This document shows positions 1-4,182 of a stretch of DNA of 6,128 nt, one piece after another. Below the pieces are notes generated by a model. That model saw only the letters and a program-made list of their open reading frames with translations. It ran no database searches and was not told the origin of the DNA. Each line of letters opens with the position of its first letter. Position 1 is the stretch's first letter. Origin of the DNA: JBEEJZ01 sp041168905 (GTDB taxonomy: Bacteria; Pseudomonadota; Gammaproteobacteria; Burkholderiales; Burkholderiaceae_C); assembly GCA_041168905.1 (NCBI GenBank), contig JBEEJZ010000204.1:1-6128 (forward strand), in the 5' to 3' direction. The translations under genes and the position numbers were made by a program.

Positions 1-1
1 C

Positions 2-160
2 TGGACCATGGGTCAGGTCAACATGGGGCGTGTCAACACCAGCATTCTGCTCAAGTACGCTGAAAAGCCCGAGCTGGACCCTTACTCGGTTTCAGGCGTG
101 GTCTCGCTGGCTCTGCTGGAGGAGTTGATGGCCACGGCTTCCATTCTTGGGCGCGCCTGA
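2..160 (+). CDS. 3' end of an unrecognised protein gene
   Basis: This is the last 52 codons of a gene that begins left of the window. The frame is open from the first complete codon and stops at TGA 158-160. The visible residues start WTMGQVNMGRVNTSILL and end with MATASILGRA. Most of it looks like a mix of hydrophobic and charged helix. The stretch around LDPYSVSGVVSLALLEELM could be an amphipathic C-terminal helix. There is no transmembrane segment and no metal or nucleotide motif. I do not recognise the family and assign no function. The DUF429 gene follows 35 bases downstream on the same strand with no terminator-like hairpin between, so the two may be co-transcribed. The coding call rests on the open frame, codon use like the neighbours, and the context. 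Confidence 0.65.
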   Translation, partial: WTMGQVNMGRVNTSILLKYAEKPELDPYSVSGVVSLALLEELMATASILGRA

Positions 161-195
161 CGCGGATCGATGCTTTGACTGGGTGCCCGAGCTGA

Positions 196-1044
196 ATGGC
201 AGTCCCACTCCTGATGGGCTGCGACTTCTCCAGCAGCCCCACTAAGCGCAAGCCTATAGTTGTGGCCTGGGGGCAGTTGATGTCCGGGCGGGTGCAATTG
301 CTGCAGTTGCAACGTCTGGAAACCCTGGATGCTTTCAGCGAAATGCTGAGGCAGAAGACGGGCTCCCCGTGGGTAGGTGGCTTTGATTTACCCTTTGGTT
401 TGCCGCGTGAGCTGGTTCAGACCCTGAACTGGCCTTTGTCCTGGGAACCGTGCATACGCCACTATGCGACGCTCAGCCGTGCTGAGATACGGGACCGTTT
501 TGCTGCGTTTTGCAACGCACGCCCGGTTGGTTCCAAGTTTGCCCACCGGGCCACAGACCAGCCCGCCCACTCCAGTCCGTCGATGAAGTGGGTCAATCCG
601 CCGGTGGCTTACATGCTACATGCGGGTGTACCGCGCCTGCTGGAGGCCGGGATTTACTTTCCCGGGCTGCAACCTCCCCCTGACACGATGCCACAGGGTG
701 TGGCGCTGGAGGCCTATCCAGGGATGCTGGCGCGTGAGTTGCTGGGCGCGCGCAGCTACAAAAGTGATGACAGGGCCAAACAAACGCCTGAGCGTCTGAT
801 TGCCCGCAAGGACCTGATCACCGCACTGGAACAAGGGCAGGGCAGATGGGGGCTGCGTCTGAAGCTGACCCATGCCCAGCGAGACACGCTTGCGGACGAT
901 GGGAGTGGCGATGCCCTGGATGCTGTAATGTGTCTGTTGCAAGCCGCTTGGGCCAAACAGCAGTATCTCGCCGGAAATGCACTCTACGGCCTGCCACCCG
1001 ATCTGGATCCGCTGGAAGGCTGGATTGTGGGCACGCCCCAGTGA
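196..1044 (+). CDS. DUF429 family protein, predicted RNase H-fold nuclease
   Basis: This 282-residue protein resembles the DUF429 (PF04250) family, which is predicted to have an RNase H-like fold and whose biochemical role is, to my knowledge, not established. Visible family-like motifs are GCDFSSSP (residues 8-15, first-strand Asp10), GGFDLPFGLP (61-70, Asp64), LEAYPGMLAR (171-180, Glu172) and an acidic C-terminal helix DDGSGDALDAVMC (234-246, Asp239 and Asp242). Spaced acidic residues of this kind are what a two-metal RNase H-type active site would need; that is inference. There is no signal peptide or membrane segment, so it should be cytoplasmic. ATG 196 is chosen over the in-frame ATG 214 because GAG at 189-191 could act as a weak ribosome site, while nothing precedes 214. 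Starting at 214 would still keep Asp10. The gene ends base-to-base against the convergent ATPase gene. Length and full-length conservation of motifs suggest an intact gene. Confidence 0.8.
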   Translation: MAVPLLMGCDFSSSPTKRKPIVVAWGQLMSGRVQLLQLQRLETLDAFSEMLRQKTGSPWVGGFDLPFGLPRELVQTLNWPLSWEPCIRHYATLSRAEIRDRFAAFCNARPVGSKFAHRATDQPAHSSPSMKWVNPPVAYMLHAGVPRLLEAGIYFPGLQPPPDTMPQGVALEAYPGMLARELLGARSYKSDDRAKQTPERLIARKDLITALEQGQGRWGLRLKLTHAQRDTLADDGSGDALDAVMCLLQAAWAKQQYLAGNALYGLPPDLDPLEGWIVGTPQ

Positions 1045-1056
1045 TCAGGCGGGGCG
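1034..1056. terminator. Candidate hairpin over the convergent stop codons
   Basis: CGCCCC (1034-1039) and GGGGCG (1051-1056) form a perfect 6-bp GC stem around an 11-base loop. The loop contains TGATCA, which holds both stop codons. No U-run follows directly on either strand; on the plus strand a T5 run lies about 15 bases further on. It may help end both convergent transcripts, but it is a weak candidate and could be chance in GC-rich DNA. Confidence 0.25.
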
Positions 1057-1908
1057 AACAGCCGGCGCGGTTTTTGAAATCACGGCCTCTTCTATTTTTG
1101 CGGCCAGTTGGGTAATGGCCAGGCCTGCAGGACACCCGGGCATGGCTTGTAGCAGCAACTGGCGGCGCATCACGGCTTGACGCACCGAAGGGTCAGCGGG
1201 AATGTCGATCATGTGCAGCAAGCGCACTGGGCGCGCCGGGTCTGCAGCCACAAACCTATCTAGCACCTGTTGCAACTGAACCGTGATGGCTCGTCCGTCA
1301 CCCAGACGGGCTGTCTGGTTGATCACCATGCGGATGTTCTGGCGGTTTTGCTGTTTCACCAGGACTTTGATCGTGGCATAGGCGTCGGTCAGTGAGGTGG
1401 GTTCGGGGGTGGCTACCACCAGCACCTCGGAGGCCAGGGAGACGGCAAACAGCACCACGTCAGAGATACCGGCGCCGGTGTCTAGCAAGACCACGTCGTA
1501 GTGAGGAACAAGACCATTGATGATGCGCAAGAAGTCGTCGCGCACTTCCGGTGACAGGCGGGAGTACTCCACCATGCCTGAACCCGCCAGCAAGACTGAA
1601 AACCCCCCCGGCGCGCGAATGATGGCATCTTCCAGCTTGGCTTTGCCCGTGAAGACGTCATGCAGGGTCACCTTGGGATACAGGTTGAGCACCACATCCA
1701 GGTTAGCCAGACCGAGGTCGGCATCCAGCACCAGCACCCGGTGGCCACGTTTGGCCAGCGCTGCTGCCAGGTTGGCCGATACAAAGGTTTTGCCCACACC
1801 GCCTTTTCCACTGGTGACGGCCACCACCTTTCCCAGTGCTTGCACGGGTGCGGAGGCCGCAGCGGCGCGCGCTGGCGGGGTGGCGGCGGGGGTCTGCAAA
1901 TCGCTCAT
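1045..1908 (-). CDS. MinD/ParA-family ATPase, FlhG (FleN/YlxH)-like
   Basis: This 287-residue protein is a deviant-Walker P-loop ATPase of the SIMIBI class. The motifs run in order: deviant Walker A SGKGGVGKT (33-41), switch-I-like DADLGLANLD (62-71) and the Walker B/switch II strand VVLLDTGAGIS (139-149). The segment EPTSLTDAYATIKVL (169-183) is typical of FlhG/FleN/YlxH rather than of MinD itself. Family members dimerise on ATP and set flagellar number or position, or restrain FleQ-type regulators. The first 28 residues are Ala/Pro-rich, look disordered, and lack the DQAxxLR motif with which FlhG stimulates the FlhF GTPase. The C-terminus (about 271-287) ends in Pro/Ala and shows no clear amphipathic membrane-targeting helix. 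The ATG overlaps the cyclase stop codon (TGATG at 1906-1910), implying translational coupling and a shared mRNA. No flhF or flagellar gene is visible, so the flagellar role is inferred from family only; another MinD-like positioning or regulatory role is possible. Confidence 0.88.
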   Translation of the reverse strand: MSDLQTPAATPPARAAAASAPVQALGKVVAVTSGKGGVGKTFVSANLAAALAKRGHRVLVLDADLGLANLDVVLNLYPKVTLHDVFTGKAKLEDAIIRAPGGFSVLLAGSGMVEYSRLSPEVRDDFLRIINGLVPHYDVVLLDTGAGISDVVLFAVSLASEVLVVATPEPTSLTDAYATIKVLVKQQNRQNIRMVINQTARLGDGRAITVQLQQVLDRFVAADPARPVRLLHMIDIPADPSVRQAVMRRQLLLQAMPGCPAGLAITQLAAKIEEAVISKTAPAVRPA

Positions 1909-2690
1909 CAGTTCACTCGGTGTACGGCAACGCCCAAGGCGTCACCCGAAATATTTTCTATCCATGCAGGCTCGCCCACGCTGAGGTGTCCAAACAGCAG
2001 ATTTTTTTCCTCGGCGCTGACGGCAATCTCCTCCTGATGGCTCATGCACACGCGATTTCGTCCTTCGGACTTGGCTCGGTACAGCTCGCTGTCGGATCGC
2101 TCGATCCATAGGTCCGCCGTGTAACGTACCCACTCAGGGGCATAAGAGCCACCCAGGCTGATGGTCACGTTCAGTTCGACCAGGTGACCGACCGAGATAC
2201 GCAGATCGGCTACGCTGTTGCGAATTCGTTCGGCCACTGCCGTACCGTAGCTGACGGGACAGTTGGGCATGATGATGGCAAATTCTTCCCCACCATAACG
2301 TGCCACCGTGTCCTTGGGCCGCACGCAGGATTTCAGGCAGTTGGCAACAGCCTGCAGCACCTGATCACCGGCCCGGTGACCATAGGCATCGTTGATGCGC
2401 TTGAAGTGGTCGATGTCCAGCATCAGCAACAAGGCTGGTTCACCCGAGCGAGCGACGGTGTCAATTTCACGTTCCAGTGCCAGCCGCAAATAGCGGCGAT
2501 TGGCCAAGCCTGTGAGCGCATCCTTGTGTGAAAGCTCACACAGGCCATTGATGATGGCCTGCATGTGTGCCACAGGCGCAACATCGGGCGCGGGCAAGGG
2601 CTCCGCTGAAAAAACTTCCAGCAAGGCAAGCGCTGCGTCGAGTTGCAGCTCGTGCATGTGAACCGGGGGGGAAGTGCGGTATTTGCTCAC
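1908..2690 (-). CDS. GGDEF diguanylate cyclase
   Basis: This 260-residue soluble protein should make cyclic di-GMP from two GTP. The GGDEF domain covers about residues 52-213: KDALTGLANRR (56-66), the metal-binding LDIDHFKRIND (91-101), YGHRAGDQVL, and the active-site loop RYGGEEF (131-137), a standard catalytic variant. RPKD (124-127) sits five residues before GGEEF and matches the RxxD inhibitory site, so product feedback is likely. No transmembrane, PAS, GAF or receiver domain is present. The roughly 50 residues before the domain are predicted helical with a Pro-rich stretch, and may dimerise the protein. About 45 residues follow the domain and I do not recognise them. The start is GTG 2690. 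The in-frame ATG at 2657 (residue 12) is an alternative; neither has a clear Shine-Dalgarno. The stop overlaps the ATG of the ATPase gene by one base. Confidence 0.92.
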   Translation of the reverse strand: MSKYRTSPPVHMHELQLDAALALLEVFSAEPLPAPDVAPVAHMQAIINGLCELSHKDALTGLANRRYLRLALEREIDTVARSGEPALLLMLDIDHFKRINDAYGHRAGDQVLQAVANCLKSCVRPKDTVARYGGEEFAIIMPNCPVSYGTAVAERIRNSVADLRISVGHLVELNVTISLGGSYAPEWVRYTADLWIERSDSELYRAKSEGRNRVCMSHQEEIAVSAEEKNLLFGHLSVGEPAWIENISGDALGVAVHRVN

Positions 2691-2713
2691 GGTGACGCTT
2701 GGTGTGTTGCGAA

Positions 2714-2722
2714 AGTCTAACA
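2714..2722 (-). promoter_or_regulatory. Possible extended -10 element for the cyclase-ATPase pair
   Basis: Read leftward, the sequence is TGTTAGACT: a TG dinucleotide, one base, and TAGACT, which matches TATAAT at 4 of 6 positions. A start of transcription near 2707 would give a leader of about 17 bases before GTG 2690. There is no good -35 hexamer 17 bases upstream; that spot is occupied by the palindrome at 2733-2745. This is a weak match and the assignment is inference. Confidence 0.3.
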
Positions 2723-2732
2723 GTAAGCATCT

Positions 2733-2745
2733 GCGCCTAAGGCGC
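2733..2745. repeat. 13-bp palindrome GCGCCT-A-AGGCGC
   Basis: Six-base arms (2733-2738 and 2740-2745) are perfectly complementary around a single central A. It lies in the divergent control region, where the -35 of the putative cyclase promoter would fall. It could be a regulator-binding site or a chance GC palindrome; no family of regulator is recognised. Confidence 0.35.
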
Positions 2746-2778
2746 GAAGCGGCTGGTGAAATCGCAACAGTTCCGACG

Positions 2779-2799
2779 CTTGCAACTCACTGTTGCAAG
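2779..2799. repeat. Perfect inverted repeat, candidate operator
   Basis: CTTGCAAC (2779-2786) and GTTGCAAG (2792-2799) are perfect reverse complements separated by TCACT. Each arm contains the self-complementary hexamer TTGCAA, so the centres of the two hexamers are about 13 bases apart. It sits between the divergently transcribed cyclase and nuclease genes. No T-run follows, so a terminator is unlikely. A dimeric repressor or activator site serving one or both genes is the simplest reading, but it is inferred from geometry alone. Confidence 0.45.
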
Positions 2800-2830
2800 T
2801 CACCTTCCCGCCAGTCTCTCTTTTGCCACC

Positions 2831-2836
2831 TATGAT
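2831..2836 (+). promoter_or_regulatory. Possible -10 box for the nuclease gene
   Basis: TATGAT matches the sigma-70 -10 consensus at 5 of 6 positions. No convincing -35 lies at 16-18 bases, so use would probably need an activator. Transcription would start near 2842-2844, almost on ATG 2843 and about 15 bases before ATG 2858. Confidence 0.3.
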
Positions 2837-2857
2837 CTCGCGATGACCGGCCCATTC

Positions 2858-3367
2858 ATGAAAAGAGCGTGGGACAAGATGCTCGTGCCAGTCCTGCTGC
2901 TGTGCGCAGTCGGACTCAGTTCGCCTGCTCGAGCTGCATCGGCCTGGCTGGGGCGGGTGGAGTACGTGGTGGATGGGGACACGGTTCACGTGAGGTCGAG
3001 CAATGGTGGCGAGCTTCACAAAATCCGTCTGCTTGGCATTGATGCGCCTGAAATCTGTCAGGCCTGGGGTCAGCAGGCCAGACGGGCTCTGGATGAGCGC
3101 CTGGCTGGCCGACAAGTGACGGTGAGGGGCGCCGACAAGGACGATTACCAGCGACTACTGGCAACGGTCTGGCTGGACGGTCAGGATGTGGGTGCCTGGA
3201 TGGTGACCCAAGGCCATGCCTGGTCATATCGATGGCGTGACCAAGGCGGCCCCTACGAACGCCAGGAGCTTCATGCCCGTCGCCAGTCTTTGGGCTTGTT
3301 CTCAGAGGCCAGCGCGCAGAGCCCCCACAGCTTCAGGCGTCGCCATGGCAGCTGCTACCTGAATTGA
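2858..3367 (+). CDS. Exported thermonuclease-like (SNase, TNase) protein
   Basis: This 169-residue protein is a staphylococcal-nuclease-fold enzyme, expected to cut DNA and RNA with Ca2+ outside the cytoplasm. A Sec signal peptide is clear: MKRAWDK, a hydrophobic core LVPVLLLCAVGL (9-20), then a likely AxA cleavage after Ala26. The LLLC stretch lacks a proper lipobox, so it is probably not a lipoprotein. The SNase domain spans about 30-150. VVDGDTV (37-43) gives metal-ligand Asp41. RLLGIDAPE (57-65) supplies Arg57, Asp62 and Glu65. DDYQRLLATVWLDG (95-108) supplies the second active Arg99. All the usual catalytic residues are therefore present. The C-terminus is short and basic (SFRRRHGS). ATG 2858 gives the best signal peptide. 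ATG 2843 would add five residues, and GTG 2756 would bury the signal under 34 more. None has a strong ribosome site. It is divergent from the cyclase gene and convergent with moeB. Confidence 0.85.
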   Translation: MKRAWDKMLVPVLLLCAVGLSSPARAASAWLGRVEYVVDGDTVHVRSSNGGELHKIRLLGIDAPEICQAWGQQARRALDERLAGRQVTVRGADKDDYQRLLATVWLDGQDVGAWMVTQGHAWSYRWRDQGGPYERQELHARRQSLGLFSEASAQSPHSFRRRHGSCYLN

Positions 3368-3374
3368 CAGTCAA

Positions 3375-3398
3375 GCCGGCCTACTCGCTCAGGCCGGC
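3375..3398. terminator. Strong GC hairpin between convergent genes
   Basis: GCCGGCCT (3375-3382) and AGGCCGGC (3391-3398) are perfect complements around the 8-base loop ACTCGCTC. The stem lies eight bases past the nuclease stop codon and overlaps the moeB stop codon and last codons. The leftward transcript has a few T residues after the stem (TTGACTGT); the rightward one has none. An 11-bp palindrome, TTGAC-A-GTCAA (3364-3374), directly abuts it and covers the nuclease stop codon. The hairpin is a plausible bidirectional terminator or mRNA 3'-end stabiliser, though not a classic U-tract terminator. Confidence 0.45.
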
Positions 3399-4141
3399 AG
3401 GCCGCAGATGCTGCAGTGCGGGTTACGGGGCAGACGAAAATCGGACCACTGCATGCTACGGCCATCCAGCATCAGCAAACGCCCCACAGCTGCCTCGCCC
3501 GCGCCCGAAATCAATTTCAGTGCCTCGGCCGCCTGCATGCTGCCGATGATGCCCACCAGCGGCGCAAACACGCCCATGGTGGCGCAGTGCGTTTCCTCCA
3601 GTGAAGTGTCGGGTGGAAATACGCAGGCGTAGCAGGGGGAGTGAGCCTGCCGGCTGTCGTACACCGCGAGTTGCCCATCGAACCGGATGGCCGCCCCGGA
3701 AACCAGCGGTATACGGTGACGAACGCACGCCGAATTCAGGGCCTGCCGCGTGCCAAAGTTATCGCTGCAATCGAGCACCACGTCCGCCTGGGCTACCAGT
3801 TGTTCCAGTCTCCGCGCATCTGCGCGTTCAGGCAGAGCGGTGATGTTGAGGGTGGGGTTGATGGCGAGCAGGGCCTCCTGGGCCGATTCCACCTTGTATC
3901 TGCCTACCCGGGCCTGGGTGTGCGCGACCTGCCGCTGCAAATTGGTCAGATCCACCCGATCGTGATCCACCAAGGTGAGGTGTCCGACACCCGCTGTGCC
4001 CAGGTACAGCACCGCCGGAGATCCAAGGCCACCGAGGCCGATCACCAGAACACGGGCATTCAGGATGCGCTGCTGCCCCTCAATGCCAATGTCATCGAGC
4101 AGGATGTGGCGCGAGTAGCGCAGCAACTGATCATCATCCAT
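3389..4141 (-). CDS. moeB: MoeB/ThiF-family adenylyltransferase (E1-like)
   Basis: This 250-residue protein is the same size as E. coli MoeB and aligns with it throughout. Enzymes of this family use ATP to adenylate the C-terminal Gly-Gly of a small sulfur carrier: MoaD for molybdopterin, or ThiS in the ThiF branch. Visible features are LRYSRHILL (7-15), the nucleotide-binding GLGGLGSPA (35-43), DLTNLQRQ (64-71) with the conserved Asn/Arg pair, and the ATP/Mg loop DCSDN (124-128, Asp127). Two zinc-binding pairs are present: CYAC (Cys170, Cys173) and CSIC (Cys243, Cys246). Cys186 in ETHCATMGV sits where family members have a conserved cysteine. There is no C-terminal rhodanese domain, so it is the short bacterial form. 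No moaD, moaE or thiS is visible, so MoeB versus ThiF cannot be settled here; length and the zinc cysteines favour MoeB. ATG 4141 matches the family N-terminus but has no clear ribosome site. It lies 41 bases downstream of ctpA and is likely the last gene of that transcript. Confidence 0.88.
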   Translation of the reverse strand: MDDDQLLRYSRHILLDDIGIEGQQRILNARVLVIGLGGLGSPAVLYLGTAGVGHLTLVDHDRVDLTNLQRQVAHTQARVGRYKVESAQEALLAINPTLNITALPERADARRLEQLVAQADVVLDCSDNFGTRQALNSACVRHRIPLVSGAAIRFDGQLAVYDSRQAHSPCYACVFPPDTSLEETHCATMGVFAPLVGIIGSMQAAEALKLISGAGEAAVGRLLMLDGRSMQWSDFRLPRNPHCSICGLPA

Positions 4142-4182
4142 GGGGCAGGCTAATCAGGTCCAAGACCTTGGGACATCAGCGC

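Noticed and set aside
616..942. Minus-strand open frame of 108 codons opposite the DUF429 gene
   Set aside because: It overlaps conserved DUF429 motifs on the sense strand and has no features of its own.
1072..1076. T5 run after CCGGCGCGG downstream of the DUF429 gene
   Set aside because: The possible stem is only three base pairs and the run is inside ATPase coding sequence, so it is not a convincing intrinsic terminator.
1517..1984. Plus-strand open frame of 155 codons opposite the ATPase and cyclase genes
   Set aside because: Ser/Arg/Ala-rich shadow composition, crossing the coupled gene junction on the opposite strand, with no recognisable family.
2756..2857. GTG-initiated N-terminal extension of the nuclease
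   Set aside because: It would put 34 residues before a clear signal peptide and would place the 2779-2799 inverted repeat and the -10-like box inside coding sequence.
3641..4153. Plus-strand open frame of 170 codons opposite moeB
   Set aside because: It is antisense to conserved MoeB coding sequence, shows no domain, and has no independent start signal.
4158..4174. Imperfect inverted repeat CCAAG-AC-CTTGG in the ctpA-moeB gap
   Set aside because: Arms of only five bases with a two-base loop and no T-run; too weak to call a terminator or operator.
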